Below, piece by piece: positions 8,629 through 19,215 of a stretch of DNA of 64,000 nt. Position numbers and translations under genes: made by a program. Within the stretch, counting starts at the first letter, position 1. Each line of letters starts with the position of its first letter. The stretch spans positions 1 through 64,000 of the forward strand of contig NZ_JACJGM010000017.1 in NCBI RefSeq assembly GCF_015024225.1, read 5' to 3'. The notes beneath the pieces are model-generated. The model saw nothing but the letters and a program-made list of their open reading frames with translations, had not been told where the DNA came from and made no database searches. Origin of the DNA: Nocardioides lijunqiniae. Lineage in GTDB: Bacteria; Actinomycetota; Actinomycetes; Propionibacteriales; Nocardioidaceae.

Positions 8629-8952
8629 GTCGTGTCCGAACTACACGGGGAGGATCTGTGGACGACCGGCGCCGTCCGTTCCGGCACGGGATGTGGTTCC
8701 ACATCCGACGCGGCCCGCACCGATCTCATCCACAGCCGTCTCCACCCCCGCGCACGGGCCTGACCTGCGCGAACGGTGCTCCTCCACAGTTTCCACCGAT
8801 GCTATGACGACTACCTACCTGTAGATGAGCGGATCATCGGTGCACCTCTGCTCGGCCCCCTGCCTGGGGATGACTCGTGCCGTACCGACCCACGTGGCAG
8901 GATGCGCATCCCGAGATATGTGTGAGACCGAGCCCCAGACGAAGGATGCATC
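8629..8952. other. dnaN upstream region with weak DnaA-box cluster
   Basis: No gene. DnaA-box-like sites are TGTGGACGA (8657-8665), TCATCCACA (8726-8734) and TCCTCCACA (8780-8788), each one or two bases from consensus. An 18-bp perfect palindrome GGATGTGGTTCCACATCC lies at 8689-8706. In Streptomyces the main oriC is between dnaA and dnaN, so this may be a remnant or part of a split origin. It must also hold the dnaN promoter. Confidence 0.5.
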
Positions 8953-10092
8953 GTGAAGTTTCGTGTCGACCGCGACGTGCTCGCTGACGCCGTCGCCTGG
9001 GCCGCCCGCAGTCTCCCGGTCCGCCCGAGCGCCCCGGTCCTGGCCGGCCTGCTCATCGACGCCTCCGACGACGGCCTGGTGCTCTCGACGTTCGACTACG
9101 AGACCTCGGCCCGCGCCACGCTCACCGCCGAGGTCAGCGACGAGGGCCGCGCCCTCGTCAGCGGCCGCCTGCTGGCCGACATCTGCCGCAGCCTGCCGGG
9201 CAAGCCCGTCGACATGGCGCTCGACGGCGCCCGCGTCACGCTGACCTGCGGCTCCGCGCGCTTCACGCTGCAGACGATGCCGGTCGAGGACTACCCCACG
9301 ATCCCGCAGATGCCCGAGGCCACCGGCACCGTGCAGAGCGACGTCTTCGCCCACGCCGTCGCCCAGGCCGTGACGGCCGCCGGCCGCGACGACATGCTCC
9401 CGGTGCTCACCGGCGTGCGCATCGAGATCGACGGCTCGATGATCTCGCTGCTCGCCACCGACCGCTTCCGGCTCTCCCAGCGCGAGCTCGGCTGGGACCC
9501 CCGCTCCCCCGACGAGTCCGTCGCCGCGCTGGTCCCGGCCCGCGTGCTCGGCGACACCGCCAAGTCGCTCACCGCCGGCAGCGAGGTCAAGATCGCGCTG
9601 GCGGCCAGCGGCTCGGGCGAGGGCCTGATCGGCTTCGAGGGCAACGCGCCCGGCGGCGTGCGCCGTACGACGACGCGGCTCCTGGACGGCGAGTTCCCCA
9701 AGGTGCGCAGCCTGTTCCCGGCCGAGAAGCTCACCGTGGCGAAGGTCGACAAGGCCGCGCTCATCGAGTCGGTCAAGCGCGTCTCCCTGGTCGCCGAGCG
9801 CAACACCGCGGTGCAGCTCGCGTTCAGCGACGGGGTGCTGACCCTGGACGCCGGCTCCGGCGACGAGGCCCAGGCCTCGGAGTCGATCGAGGCCGACATC
9901 GAGGGCGACGACATCACCACCGGCTTCAACCCGCAGTTCCTGCTCGACGGCCTGACCGCGATCGACGAGTCCGTCGTGGAGCTCGCGTTCACGCAGGCCT
10001 CGAAGCCGGTCGTGCTCAGTGGCTCGGTGGAGGACGGCGGCGCCGACAGCGGGTTCCGCTACCTGCTCATGCCCAGGCGCCTGCTTTCCTGA
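8953..10092 (+). CDS. dnaN: DNA polymerase III beta subunit (sliding clamp)
   Basis: Ring-shaped processivity clamp for DNA polymerase III, 379 aa, with three clamp folds. It begins VKFRVDRDVLADAVAWAARSL (GTG start, GAAGGA upstream), has TFDYETSARATL and LLATDRFRLSQREL in the middle, and ends with GFRYLLMPRRLL, the typical C-terminal motif. Length and order relative to recF are as expected. The only unusual point is the ohrR-ohr insertion between it and dnaA. Confidence 0.97.
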   Translation: MKFRVDRDVLADAVAWAARSLPVRPSAPVLAGLLIDASDDGLVLSTFDYETSARATLTAEVSDEGRALVSGRLLADICRSLPGKPVDMALDGARVTLTCGSARFTLQTMPVEDYPTIPQMPEATGTVQSDVFAHAVAQAVTAAGRDDMLPVLTGVRIEIDGSMISLLATDRFRLSQRELGWDPRSPDESVAALVPARVLGDTAKSLTAGSEVKIALAASGSGEGLIGFEGNAPGGVRRTTTRLLDGEFPKVRSLFPAEKLTVAKVDKAALIESVKRVSLVAERNTAVQLAFSDGVLTLDAGSGDEAQASESIEADIEGDDITTGFNPQFLLDGLTAIDESVVELAFTQASKPVVLSGSVEDGGADSGFRYLLMPRRLLS

Positions 10093-10127
10093 CAGCGGAC
10101 GTTCCTACGGCCCGGGAGGGCAAGCAG

Positions 10128-11114
10128 ATGGAGACGAGCATGGACATCGGACTGGTCGGCCTCGGCAAGATGGGCGGCAACATGCGCACCCGGATGCGCA
10201 ACGGCGGCGTGACCGTCGTCGGCTACGACCGCAACCGCGAGGTGTCGGACACCGACAGCCTCGAGGCGATGGTGCAGCAGCTGCCCGCGCCCCGCGTGGT
10301 GTGGGTGATGGTGCCGGCCGGCGGGCCGACCCACGAGACGATCACCGAGCTCGCCGGGCTGTTGGAGGAGGGCGACCTGATCGTCGACGGCGGCAACTCG
10401 CGCTGGACCGACGACATCGCCCACTCCGAGGCGCTGGCCGAGAAGGGCATCGGCTTCGTCGACTGCGGCGTCTCCGGCGGCGTGTGGGGCCTCGAGAACG
10501 GCTACGCCCTGATGTACGGCGGCTCCCCCGAGGACGTCGCCAAGGTCCAGCCGGCCTTCGACGCGCTCAAGCCCGAGGGCGAGTTCGGCTCGGTCCACGC
10601 CGGCAAGGTCGGCGCCGGCCACTTCAGCAAGATGGTCCACAACGGCATCGAGTACGCGATGATGCAGTCCTACGCCGAGGGCTGGGAGCTGCTCGAGAAG
10701 GTCGACATGGTCGACAACGTCACCGAGGTCCTGCGCTCGTGGCGCGAGGGCACGGTCATCCGCTCCTGGCTGCTCGACCTGCTGGTCAGCGCGCTCGACG
10801 AGAAGCCCGCGCTCGAGGGCATCAGCGGCTACGCCGAGGACTCCGGCGAGGGCCGGTGGACGGTCGAGGCCGGCATCGAGCACGCGGTCGCGACCCCGGC
10901 GATCACCGCCGCGCTCTACGCCCGCTTCGTGTCGCGCCAGGACGACTCCCCCGCGATGAAGGCCGTGGCCGCGATGCGCAACCAGTTCGGCGGGCACGCC
11001 CTTCGCACCAGCGCTCCCGAGGGCGGCGACGCCGACGGCGGCGGCACTCCGGACCAGTCGGGCGCGGCGAAGAAGGCCGGCTCGGGCGACGACTCCGCAC
11101 CGGCCGAGAGCTAG
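10128..11114 (+). CDS. gnd: 6-phosphogluconate dehydrogenase, decarboxylating
   Basis: Oxidises and decarboxylates 6-phosphogluconate to ribulose 5-phosphate in the pentose phosphate pathway. At 328 aa it is the short, YqeC-like form common in actinobacteria at this locus. The dinucleotide-binding [12 protein letters not shown] is at the N-terminus, with [19 protein letters not shown] and catalytic [19 protein letters not shown] later. The last 40 residues are a low-complexity tail. Two starts are possible: the ATG at 10128 (GGGAGGG upstream) and the ATG at 10140 (GGAG upstream). Position between dnaN and recF is conserved in the group. Confidence 0.92.
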   Translation: METSMDIGLVGLGKMGGNMRTRMRNGGVTVVGYDRNREVSDTDSLEAMVQQLPAPRVVWVMVPAGGPTHETITELAGLLEEGDLIVDGGNSRWTDDIAHSEALAEKGIGFVDCGVSGGVWGLENGYALMYGGSPEDVAKVQPAFDALKPEGEFGSVHAGKVGAGHFSKMVHNGIEYAMMQSYAEGWELLEKVDMVDNVTEVLRSWREGTVIRSWLLDLLVSALDEKPALEGISGYAEDSGEGRWTVEAGIEHAVATPAITAALYARFVSRQDDSPAMKAVAAMRNQFGGHALRTSAPEGGDADGGGTPDQSGAAKKAGSGDDSAPAES

Positions 11115-11127
11115 CCCAGCTCCTCCG

Positions 11128-12270
11128 GTGTACGTCTCCCACCTGACACTGCACAACTTCCGCTCCTACGCCACGGCCGACGTCGCGCTCGAGCCCGGGG
11201 TGACCGCCTTCATCGGTCGCAACGGGCAGGGCAAGACCAACCTGGTCGAGGCGATCGACTACCTCTCGCGCCTGAGCTCGCACCGCGTCGCCACCGACGC
11301 CCCGCTGGTGAGGGCCGGGTGCGACCAGGCGATCGTCCGGGCCGCCGTCGTACGCGACGGGCGCACGGCGGTGCTCGAGGTGGAGCTCAACCCGGGCAAG
11401 GCCAACCGCGCGCGGGTCAACCGCTCGACGCTGCCCAAGTCGCGCGACCTGGTGGGGCTGGTGCGCACGGTGGTCTTCTCCCCCGAGGACCTGACGCTGG
11501 TCAAGGGCGACCCCTCCGACCGGCGCCGCTTCCTCGACGACCTGCTCGTCCTGCGCACGCCGCGCCTGGCGGGCGTGCGCTCCGACTACGACCGCATCCT
11601 GCGCCAGCGCAACTCCCTGCTCAAGACCGCCGGCCACGCGCGGCGCGGGTCGACCAGCCAGGAGGGGGCGCTGTCGACGCTCTCGGTGTGGGACGGCCAG
11701 CTGGCGCGCACCGGCGCCGAGCTGCTGCGCGAGCGCCTCGCGCTGGTCGACGCGCTGCGCCCCTACGTCGGCAACGCCTACGCCACCGTGGCGCGCGGCG
11801 CCTCGCGCGACGACGCCCAGATCGAGTACCGGCCGTCGTTCGAGCTGAGCGACGACCTCGAGGCCGGCCTGCTCGCCGAGCTGGAGCGCCGGCGCAGCGA
11901 CGAGCTCGACCGCGGCATCTCGCTGGTGGGCCCGCACCGCGACGAGCTGCTCCTGACGCTCGGCGGCCCGCCCGAGGCCGGCGGTGTGCGGCTGCCGGTG
12001 AAGGGCTACGCCTCCCACGGGGAGTCGTGGTCCTTCGCGCTGTCGCTGCGCCTGGCGTCGTACGACCTGTTGCGCTCCGACGGCGACGACCCGATCCTGA
12101 TCCTGGACGACGTCTTCGCCGAGCTCGACACCGAGCGCCGCGCGCAGCTGGCCGAGCTGGTGGCCGGTGCGGAGCAGGTGCTGGTCACGGCCGCGGTCGG
12201 CGACGACGTCCCCGAGGCGCTGGCGGGAGCCCGCTACGCCGTGGCGCAGGGAGAGGTGACGCGTGCCTGA
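11128..12270 (+). CDS. recF: DNA replication and repair protein RecF
   Basis: SMC-like ATPase, 380 aa, that helps load RecA at single-strand gaps. Walker [18 protein letters not shown] lies near residue 31 and Walker [18 protein letters not shown] near 330, with [10 protein letters not shown] and the signature-like [16 protein letters not shown] between them. GTG start 13 bp after gnd; it precedes [13 protein letters not shown], the family N-terminus. Overlaps the next gene by 8 bp. Confidence 0.97.
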   Translation: MYVSHLTLHNFRSYATADVALEPGVTAFIGRNGQGKTNLVEAIDYLSRLSSHRVATDAPLVRAGCDQAIVRAAVVRDGRTAVLEVELNPGKANRARVNRSTLPKSRDLVGLVRTVVFSPEDLTLVKGDPSDRRRFLDDLLVLRTPRLAGVRSDYDRILRQRNSLLKTAGHARRGSTSQEGALSTLSVWDGQLARTGAELLRERLALVDALRPYVGNAYATVARGASRDDAQIEYRPSFELSDDLEAGLLAELERRRSDELDRGISLVGPHRDELLLTLGGPPEAGGVRLPVKGYASHGESWSFALSLRLASYDLLRSDGDDPILILDDVFAELDTERRAQLAELVAGAEQVLVTAAVGDDVPEALAGARYAVAQGEVTRA

Positions 12271-12811
12271 CGAGCCCGACGACGCCGTCCTGCCCGAGCC
12301 GGAGCCCGAGCCGCCGCACGCCGACGACGGCCTCGACCTGGCGCGCGCGCTCACCCGCGCGGCGGCCGGATCGACCCCGCGTCACCGCGCCCGGGCCCGC
12401 GGCCGCGCGCGCCCGGCCGGCACCGGCCGGGTCAGCGGCGCCCACCCCGACGACCGCGACCCGCAGACCCTTGACTCCACCCTCGCCCGCCTCGTCGACG
12501 ACCACGGCTGGGCGCTCGACCTGCGGATGCGCGGCGTCTTCGCCCGCTGGCCCGAGCTCGTGGGCGCCGAGGTGGCGGCGCACTGCACGCCGGAGAGCTT
12601 CACCGACGGCAAGCTGCTGGTGCGCACCGACTCCACGGCCTGGGCCACCCAGCTGACCCTGCTCGCGCCGACCGTCGTACGCCGCCTCAACGAGGAGCTC
12701 GGCCCCGCCACCGTCGTCGCGATGGACGTCGTCGGGCCGCACCTGCCGAGCTGGAAGAAAGGCCGGCGGTCCACCCGCGACGGCCGCGGCCCGCGCGACA
12801 CCTACGGCTGA
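12263..12811 (+). CDS. DciA-family protein (DUF721), putative helicase loader
   Basis: 182-aa member of the DUF721/DciA family found between recF and gyrB in actinobacteria. DciA assists loading of the replicative helicase DnaB in species lacking DnaC; that role is inferred for this protein. The N-terminal 70 residues are acidic then arginine-rich and disordered. The conserved domain starts at [40 protein letters not shown] and includes [33 protein letters not shown] start overlapping recF by 8 bp. Confidence 0.88.
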   Translation: MPDEPDDAVLPEPEPEPPHADDGLDLARALTRAAAGSTPRHRARARGRARPAGTGRVSGAHPDDRDPQTLDSTLARLVDDHGWALDLRMRGVFARWPELVGAEVAAHCTPESFTDGKLLVRTDSTAWATQLTLLAPTVVRRLNEELGPATVVAMDVVGPHLPSWKKGRRSTRDGRGPRDTYG

Positions 12812-13065
12812 GTCGAGGGCACCGATCAGGCGATCTGCGGGCCGCGCAGCGGTACAGGGACCTGTCGGCACCCCTGTTCGGCCCTCCGGGAGGCCGCTAC
12901 GGGACGCTCAGGGAGGGTTTTCCTCCACAGATCCCCCCGTTGCGGTGGTCGTTGCGTGGAATGCGGCCCTAGAACCGGTATCATGGACGTCGGCCGCCGT
13001 GACGGGACTCCACCCTGGTCCGCGGCCTTCTGTGTGCCACACCCCCGGAGTAGATGAGGTCCTGC

Positions 13066-15165
13066 GTGTCCGACGCCACCCCCCCGCCGCACTCGAACGT
13101 CAGCGGCGACTACGACGCCTCCGCCATCCAGGTCCTCGAGGGTCTGGAGGCGGTCCGCAAGCGTCCCGGCATGTACATCGGCTCGACCGGTGAGCGGGGC
13201 CTGCACCACCTGATCTGGGAGGTTGTCGACAACTCCGTCGACGAGGCCCTCGCCGGGCACTGCGACCGCATCGTCCTCACGCTGCTCGCCGACGGCGGCG
13301 TCCGGGTCGAGGACAACGGCCGCGGCATCCCCACCGACACCGCGCCCGGCGCGGAGATGCCGGCGCTCACGATGGCGCTGACCATGCTCCACGCGGGCGG
13401 CAAGTTCGGCGGCGGCGGCTACAAGGTCTCCGGTGGTCTCCACGGCGTCGGCATCTCGGTCGTCAACGCGCTGTCGACGCGCGTGATCGCCGAGGTGCGC
13501 AACCGCGGCCACGAGTGGCGCCAGACCTTCACCATCGGCGTCCCCGACGGCGACCTGGAGCAGGTGCGCCCGATGGAGTCCGGTGAGCGCACCGGCACCA
13601 CGATCACCTACTACGCCTCCCCCGAGATCTTCGAGACCACGACGTACTCGCTGGAGACGATCGTCAACCGGATCCGCGAGATGGCCTTCCTCAACAAGGG
13701 CCTGGAGATCGTCGTGCGCGACGAGCGACCCGAGGCCGACGACCTGGTCGAGGCCGTGCAGGACGCCACCGTCGACGCCGAGGTCGACACCGCCGGCCAC
13801 GACGGCATCAAGAAGGCCGAGGGCGGCGGGCTGGAGCAGGTCTTCAAGTACGACCGAGGCCTGGTCGACTACGTCGAGCACCTCAACCGCCGCAAGGACA
13901 AGGCCAACCCGACGATCATCGCGTTCGAGGCCGACTCCGACCTGTTCTCCAACGGCAAGGGCAACGACAACGCCGACCACCACATGAGCCTCGAGGTGGC
14001 CATGCAGTGGAACACCTCCTACACCGAGTCGGTCCACACCTTCGCCAACACGATCAACACCCACGAGGGCGGCACCCACGAGGAGGGCTTCCGCTCCGCG
14101 CTCACCTCCCTGGTCAACCACTGGGGCGAGGAGTGGGGCCTGATCAAGAAGCGCGAGGACCGCGTCTCCGGCGACGACATCCGCGAGGGCCTCACCGCGA
14201 TCATCTCGATCAAGCTCGGCGAGCCGCAGTTCGAGGGCCAGACCAAGACCAAGCTCGGCAACACCGAGGCCAAGGGCTTCGTGCAGCGCCTGACCAACGA
14301 CCAGCTGGGCGCGTGGTTCGAGCAGAACCCCGCCGAGGGTCGCGACATCGTCCGCAAGAGCCAGGCGGCGGCGTCCGCGCGCATCGCGGCCCGCAAGGCC
14401 CGCGACCTCGCCCGCGGCCGCAAGGGCCTGCTCGGCGGCGGCGGCCTGCCCGGCAAGCTGTCGGACTGCCAGTCGACCAACCCCGCCGAGTGCGAGGTCT
14501 TCATCGTCGAGGGCGACTCCGCCGGCGGCTCGGCGCGCCAGGGCCGCGACCCGCGCGTCCAGGCGATCCTGCCGATCCGCGGCAAGATCCTCAACGTCGA
14601 GAAGGCGCGCATCGACAAGGTGCTGGCCAACACCGAGGTCCAGGCGATCATCTCCGCGCTCGGCACCGGCATCCACGAGGAGTTCAGCCTTGAGAAGCTG
14701 CGCTACCACAAGGTCGTGCTGATGGCCGACGCCGACGTCGACGGCCACCACATCAACACCCTGCTGCTGACGCTGCTGTTCCGCTTCATGAGGCCGCTCA
14801 TCGAGCACGGCTACGTCTACATGGCCCAGCCCCCGCTCTACCGGATCCGCTGGAACAAGCCGGCCGAGCACGAGTTCGTCTACTCCGACGCCGAGCGCGA
14901 CCTGATGATGCGCGACGGCCTCGAGCAGGGCAGGAGGCTGCCCAAGGAGAACCCGGTCCAGCGCTACAAGGGCCTCGGTGAGATGAACGCCGAGGAGCTG
15001 TGGGAGACCACGATGAACCCCGAGCAACGGCTGATGCTCCAGGTGACCCTGGACGACGCCGCCCAGGCCGACGAGATCTTCTCGATCCTCATGGGCGAGG
15101 ACGTCGAGCAGCGTCGTTCGTTCATCCAGCGCAACGCCAAGGACGTGCGATTCCTCGATATCTAG
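13066..15165 (+). CDS. gyrB: DNA gyrase subunit B
   Basis: ATPase subunit of gyrase, 699 aa, which introduces negative supercoils together with GyrA. The GHKL ATPase domain has [37 protein letters not shown] and [15 protein letters not shown]. The TOPRIM domain has the EGDSAGGSA and DADVDGHHI motifs. It ends [17 protein letters not shown]. The GTG at 13066 has GAGG six bases upstream; an ATG four codons earlier (13054) is an alternative with a tighter spacing. A 242-bp gap before it probably holds a supercoiling-sensitive promoter; TATCAT at 12979-12984 is a possible -10. Confidence 0.97.
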   Translation: MSDATPPPHSNVSGDYDASAIQVLEGLEAVRKRPGMYIGSTGERGLHHLIWEVVDNSVDEALAGHCDRIVLTLLADGGVRVEDNGRGIPTDTAPGAEMPALTMALTMLHAGGKFGGGGYKVSGGLHGVGISVVNALSTRVIAEVRNRGHEWRQTFTIGVPDGDLEQVRPMESGERTGTTITYYASPEIFETTTYSLETIVNRIREMAFLNKGLEIVVRDERPEADDLVEAVQDATVDAEVDTAGHDGIKKAEGGGLEQVFKYDRGLVDYVEHLNRRKDKANPTIIAFEADSDLFSNGKGNDNADHHMSLEVAMQWNTSYTESVHTFANTINTHEGGTHEEGFRSALTSLVNHWGEEWGLIKKREDRVSGDDIREGLTAIISIKLGEPQFEGQTKTKLGNTEAKGFVQRLTNDQLGAWFEQNPAEGRDIVRKSQAAASARIAARKARDLARGRKGLLGGGGLPGKLSDCQSTNPAECEVFIVEGDSAGGSARQGRDPRVQAILPIRGKILNVEKARIDKVLANTEVQAIISALGTGIHEEFSLEKLRYHKVVLMADADVDGHHINTLLLTLLFRFMRPLIEHGYVYMAQPPLYRIRWNKPAEHEFVYSDAERDLMMRDGLEQGRRLPKENPVQRYKGLGEMNAEELWETTMNPEQRLMLQVTLDDAAQADEIFSILMGEDVEQRRSFIQRNAKDVRFLDI

Positions 15166-15219
15166 CTCTCTAACCCGAGCCTTAGACAGTCGTAGACGCA
15201 CCGAGAGAGACGAAGAGAC

Positions 15220-17976
15220 GTGACTGAGACCCCCACCGACTCCACCGGCGGCCCCGGCGGGCCCGAGGGCCCCGGGCCCGGCGGCCGCATCGAGCCGATC
15301 GAGCTGCAGACCTCCATGCAGCGCGCCTACATCGACTACGCGATGGCCGTCATCGTCGGCCGCGCGCTGCCCGACGTACGCGACGGGCTGAAGCCGGTGC
15401 ACCGCCGGGTGCTCTACGCGATGTACGACGGCGGCTACCGCCCCGACCGCGGCTTCTCGAAGTGCTCGCGCGTCGTCGGTGACGTCATGGGTCAGTACCA
15501 CCCGCACGGCGACACCGCGATCTACGACACCCTGGTGCGCCTCGCGCAGCCGTGGGTCATGCGGGCGCCGCTGGTGCACGGCCAGGGCAACTTCGGCTCG
15601 CCGGGCAACGACTCCGCCGCCGCCATGCGCTACACCGAGTGCCGCATGGCCCCGCTCGCGCTGGAGATGGTGCGCGACATCGGCGAGGACACCGTCGACT
15701 TCCAGCCCAACTACGACGGTCGCTCGCAGGAGCCCGTCGTCCTGCCGGCGCGCTACCCCAACCTGCTGGTCAACGGCTCCGCCGGCATCGCGGTCGGCAT
15801 GGCCACCAGCATCCCGCCGCACAACCTGCGCGAGGTCGCCGACGGCGCCCGCTGGGCGCTCGAGCACCCCGACGCCACCCGCGAGGAGCTGCTCGACGCG
15901 CTGCTCGAGCGGATCAAGGGCCCCGACTTCCCCAACGGCGCCATGATCGTGGGCCACGAGGGCATCGAGCAGGCCTACCGCACCGGCCGCGGCTCGATCA
16001 CCCAGCGCGCCGTCATCGAGGTCGACGAGGACGCCCGCGGGCGCACGATCCTCTCGATCACCGAGCTGCCCTACATGGTCAACCCCGACAACCTCGCGCT
16101 GAAGATCGCCGAGCTCGCCGACTCCGGTCGGGTGCAGGGCATCTCCGACGTGCGCGACGACTCCTCGGGCCGCACCGGCCAGCGCCTGGTCGTCGTACTG
16201 AAGCGCGACGCCGTCGCCCGCGTCGTGCTCAACAACCTGCTCAAGCACACCGAGCTGCAGACCAACTTCAGCGCCAACATGCTGGCGCTCGTCGACGGCG
16301 TGCCGCGCACGCTCTCGGTCGACCAGTTCATCAGCAACTGGGTCGCGCACCAGGTCGAGGTCATCCAGCGGCGCACCCGCTTCCGCCTGGCGGAGGCCGA
16401 GCGCCGCGCCCACATCTTCCGCGGTCTGGCCAAGGCGCTCGACGCGCTCGACGACGTCATCGCGCTCATCCGCCGCTCCCCCGACGTCGAGGAGGCCCGC
16501 ACCGGCCTGATCGCGATGCTGGAGATCGACGAGATCCAGGCCAACGCCATCCTCGAGATGCAGCTGCGCCGCCTGGCCGCCCTCGAGCGCCAGAAGATCA
16601 TCGACGAGCTGGCCAAGATCGAGGCCGAGATCGCCGACCTCGAGGACATCCTCGCCAACGAGGCGCGCCAGCGTCAGATCATCGGCGACGAGCTCACCGA
16701 GATCACCGATAAGTACGGCGACGAGCGGCGCACGCAGATCATCGCGGCCGACGGCGACCTCTCGATGGAGGACCTGATCCCCGACGAGGAGCTCGTCGTC
16801 TCCATCACCCGCGGCGGCTACGCCAAGCGCACCCGCGCCGACCAGTACCGCTCGCAGAAGCGCGGCGGCAAGGGCGTGCGCGGCGCGACGCTGCGCGGCG
16901 ACGACGTCGTCGAGCACTTCATCGCGACCACCAACCACCACTGGCTGCTGTTCTTCACCACCGCCGGTCGCGTCTACCGCACCAAGGCCTACAACCTGCC
17001 CGAGGCGTCGCGCGACGCGAAGGGCGGCCACGTGGCCGGGCTGCTCAGCTTCCAGCCGGACGAGTCGATCGCGCAGGTGCTGGCGATCCGCGACTACGAG
17101 CAGGCGCCCTACCTGGTGCTCGCCACCCGCAACGGCCTTGTCAAGAAGACCCGCCTGGGCGACTACAACAGCCCGCGCCAGGCCGGCGTCATCGCGATCA
17201 ACTTCCGCGAGGACGACGACGAGCTGATCGGCGCCGAGCTGGTCAACGCCGAGGACGACATCCTGCTCGTCTCCCGCAAGGGCTCGGCGATCCGCTTCCG
17301 CGCCGACGACGCGCAGCTGCGGCCGATGGGCCGGGCGACGTCCGGCGTCTCCGGCATGAAGTTCCGCAGCGAGGACGACTCGGTGCTCTCGATGTCGGTG
17401 ATCCGCGCGGCCCAGGCCGCGGCGGAGGAGTCCGACGAGAACGTGCAGTACGTCTTCACCATCACCGACGGCGGCTTCGCCAAGCGCAGCCGGATCAGCG
17501 AGTACCGCCTCACCAACCGCGGCGGGCTCGGGGTGCGCGCCATGGCCCTGGCCAACGAGGACCGCGGCGGACTGGTCGGCGGCTTCATCGTCGAGGACGG
17601 CGACGAGGTCCTGGCCATCACCCAGAGCGGCCAGGTCGTGCGCAGCCCGATCAACGAGAACTTCCGGCCCACCGGCCGCTCCACGATGGGCGTGAAGTTC
17701 GTGTCGCCCAAGTCCGGCGACTCGGTCGTCGTCGTGGCCCGATCGGTCGAGGCGAAGGTGATCGAGGAGGTCGTCGAGAACGCCGAGGCCGCGGAGGCCG
17801 CGGAGGCCGAGGGTGCGGTCGAGGGCGGCGTCGACAGCGGCGTCGACAGCGGCGTCGACAGCGGTGTGGACGAGGCCCCGGACGCCGTCGGCTCGTCGGA
17901 TGTGGCAGCAGATGTCACAATCGAAGAGACCGCTGCACCGGAGACCACCGACGACACAGGCGAGAGTGAGGGCTGA
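15220..17976 (+). CDS. gyrA: DNA gyrase subunit A
   Basis: Breakage-reunion subunit, 918 aa. The catalytic domain has the quinolone-determining segment [19 protein letters not shown] with AMRYTECRM around the active tyrosine. The C-terminal beta-pinwheel has [22 protein letters not shown] (GyrA box) and further blades to about residue 855. A roughly 60-residue acidic tail follows; it includes a VDSG repeat encoded by a 12-bp tandem repeat. GTG start 54 bp after gyrB; its stop shares a base with the next gene. No intein is present. Confidence 0.97.
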   Translation: MTETPTDSTGGPGGPEGPGPGGRIEPIELQTSMQRAYIDYAMAVIVGRALPDVRDGLKPVHRRVLYAMYDGGYRPDRGFSKCSRVVGDVMGQYHPHGDTAIYDTLVRLAQPWVMRAPLVHGQGNFGSPGNDSAAAMRYTECRMAPLALEMVRDIGEDTVDFQPNYDGRSQEPVVLPARYPNLLVNGSAGIAVGMATSIPPHNLREVADGARWALEHPDATREELLDALLERIKGPDFPNGAMIVGHEGIEQAYRTGRGSITQRAVIEVDEDARGRTILSITELPYMVNPDNLALKIAELADSGRVQGISDVRDDSSGRTGQRLVVVLKRDAVARVVLNNLLKHTELQTNFSANMLALVDGVPRTLSVDQFISNWVAHQVEVIQRRTRFRLAEAERRAHIFRGLAKALDALDDVIALIRRSPDVEEARTGLIAMLEIDEIQANAILEMQLRRLAALERQKIIDELAKIEAEIADLEDILANEARQRQIIGDELTEITDKYGDERRTQIIAADGDLSMEDLIPDEELVVSITRGGYAKRTRADQYRSQKRGGKGVRGATLRGDDVVEHFIATTNHHWLLFFTTAGRVYRTKAYNLPEASRDAKGGHVAGLLSFQPDESIAQVLAIRDYEQAPYLVLATRNGLVKKTRLGDYNSPRQAGVIAINFREDDDELIGAELVNAEDDILLVSRKGSAIRFRADDAQLRPMGRATSGVSGMKFRSEDDSVLSMSVIRAAQAAAEESDENVQYVFTITDGGFAKRSRISEYRLTNRGGLGVRAMALANEDRGGLVGGFIVEDGDEVLAITQSGQVVRSPINENFRPTGRSTMGVKFVSPKSGDSVVVVARSVEAKVIEEVVENAEAAEAAEAEGAVEGGVDSGVDSGVDSGVDEAPDAVGSSDVAADVTIEETAAPETTDDTGESEG
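17827..17874 (+). repeat. 12-bp tandem repeat in the gyrA tail
   Basis: GGCGTCGACAGC occurs three times exactly (17827-17862), followed by a diverged fourth copy. It encodes [16 protein letters not shown] in the acidic C-terminal tail of GyrA. Copy number is likely to vary by slippage. Confidence 0.9.
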
Positions 17977-18554
17977 TGACGGAGCGTTCCGCCCAGCCAG
18001 CCACCCAACGCACGCCGACCCGCACCGGGTCCGACCGATCCACGGCGGACGACACCGCCGTACGGCCTCCGCTGCGCCAGCGCATCCAGGCCAAGGTCGC
18101 CAACGTGACCGACGAGCACCGCGCCAACGCGGAGCCGGAGTCGAAGAAGGCGGCCAAGAAGGCCTCGGGTCCGGCCAAGCCGCCCCGTCGCGCTCGTCTG
18201 CGGCTGACCCGGATCGACCCGTGGTCGGTGATGAAGACGGCGTTCCTGCTGTCGATCGCCTTCGGCGTCGTCACCGTGGTCTCGGTGATGATGATCTGGT
18301 CGGTGCTCGGCGCGGCCAACGTCTGGGACTCCATCAACCAGACGATCCAGGACAGCATCGGTGGCAACGAGACCGCCAACTTCGACATCGAGAACTACAT
18401 CGGCACCTCGCGCGTCGTCGGGTTCACGATGCTCGTGGCGGCCGTCGACGTCATCCTGCTGACCGCGATCGCGACCCTCGGCGCCTTCCTCTACAACATG
18501 GCCGCCGCCCTGCTGGGCGGCATCGAGGTGACGCTCGCGGAGGACAACGCCTGA
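17976..18554 (+). CDS. DUF3566 membrane protein
   Basis: 192-aa protein with a disordered, basic cytoplasmic N-terminus (about 75 residues) and two membrane helices, VMKTAFLLSIAFGVVTVVSVMMIW and MLVAAVDVILLTAIATLGAFLYNMAAALLGGI. The DUF3566 family is almost always directly after gyrA in actinobacteria. Its function is not established; a link to division or envelope has been suggested from mycobacterial context. Its ATG overlaps the gyrA TGA by one base, so it is translationally coupled. Confidence 0.9.
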   Translation: MTERSAQPATQRTPTRTGSDRSTADDTAVRPPLRQRIQAKVANVTDEHRANAEPESKKAAKKASGPAKPPRRARLRLTRIDPWSVMKTAFLLSIAFGVVTVVSVMMIWSVLGAANVWDSINQTIQDSIGGNETANFDIENYIGTSRVVGFTMLVAAVDVILLTAIATLGAFLYNMAAALLGGIEVTLAEDNA

Positions 18555-18631
18555 TCGGTGCCGCGACCCTCAGGCCGTTTTGTGAGGGGCGTTCGCGGTG
18601 AGGTAATGTTCGCCGCTGGCAGTCGCCATGC

Positions 18632-18708
18632 GGGCCTATAGCTCAGACGGTTAGAGCGCTTCCCTGATAAGGAAGAGGTCAGAGGTTCAAGTCCTCTTAG
18701 GCCCACCA
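18632..18708 (+). tRNA. tRNA-Ile (GAT)
   Basis: Complete cloverleaf: acceptor arms GGGCCTA/TAGGCCC, D arm AGCTCAGACGGTTAGAGCG, anticodon loop CTGATAA with GAT at 18666-18668, T arm with GGTTCAAGTCC, and an encoded CCA at 18706-18708. It is the usual actinobacterial tRNA-Ile after gyrA. Confidence 0.97.
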
Positions 18709-18761
18709 CCACCTCCGCCGCGACCTGCGGCCCTGCCCACCCACGTGTCACGGGAGTCAGC

Positions 18762-18887
18762 ATGAAGAAGGTCCTCCTGGTCCTCCTCGCCGCCGGCGGC
18801 GCCGTCCTGGCCCGCCGCAAGGTCGCCGAGGGTCGCGCCGAGCAGGCACTCTGGGCCGAGGCCACCGACAACGTCGAGAAGGTCTGA
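18762..18887 (+). CDS. DLW-39 family small protein
   Basis: 41-aa protein [20 protein letters not shown] followed by a tail with [13 protein letters not shown]. It matches the actinobacterial DLW-39 family by length, its place between tRNA-Ile and tRNA-Ala, a single N-terminal membrane helix, a basic stop-transfer RRK and the (D/A)LWAEATD tail. Here the D of the DLW motif is alanine. Function unknown. The start has the upstream sequence GGGAGTCAGC, a suitable ribosome-binding site. Confidence 0.85.
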   Translation: MKKVLLVLLAAGGAVLARRKVAEGRAEQALWAEATDNVEKV

Positions 18888-18929
18888 CCCGCTCGACGCA
18901 CCACCGGCCCGGACCCGCTCCGGCGCTGA

Positions 18930-19005
18930 GGGGCCTTGGCGCAATTGGTAGCGCACCTGCTTTGCAAGCAGGGGGTTAGGGGTTCGAGTCCCCTAGGCTC
19001 CACCA
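18930..19005 (+). tRNA. tRNA-Ala (TGC)
   Basis: Acceptor arms GGGGCCT/AGGCTCC (one G-U pair), D loop GCGCAATTGGTAGCGC, anticodon TGC at 18963-18965 within CCTGCTTTGCAAGCAGG, T arm GGGGTTCGAGTCCCC, and encoded CCA at 19003-19005. Confidence 0.97.
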
Positions 19006-19215
19006 TCGATCGACCAGGTCGGCTCGGGATCTTCGGTCCCTGGGTTCCTCTGGAGTTCTGCGGCCAAGATGGCGCCGGGGAATGCACCGAGAAGTAGAAG
19101 CCAGTACCGCTAATCCAGATGCATGCCGGCGATGCGCAACCGCTGTACGGCACCCACATCATGCGGGTGACACACAGCAGTTCCTCGCCCTGCGGCGGGC
19201 AGAGGTGGTTCGCGA

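Noticed and set aside
12951..12984. gyrB promoter with TTGCGT and TATCAT
   Set aside because: The spacing between the hexamers is 21 bp, too long for a standard sigma-70 promoter. Only the -10-like hexamer is mentioned as a possibility.
12826..17031. 1401-aa open frame on the minus strand opposite gyrB and gyrA
   Set aside because: It mirrors two certain genes, is dominated by low-complexity V/D/G/L composition, and is expected when GC-rich codons leave few stops on the opposite strand.
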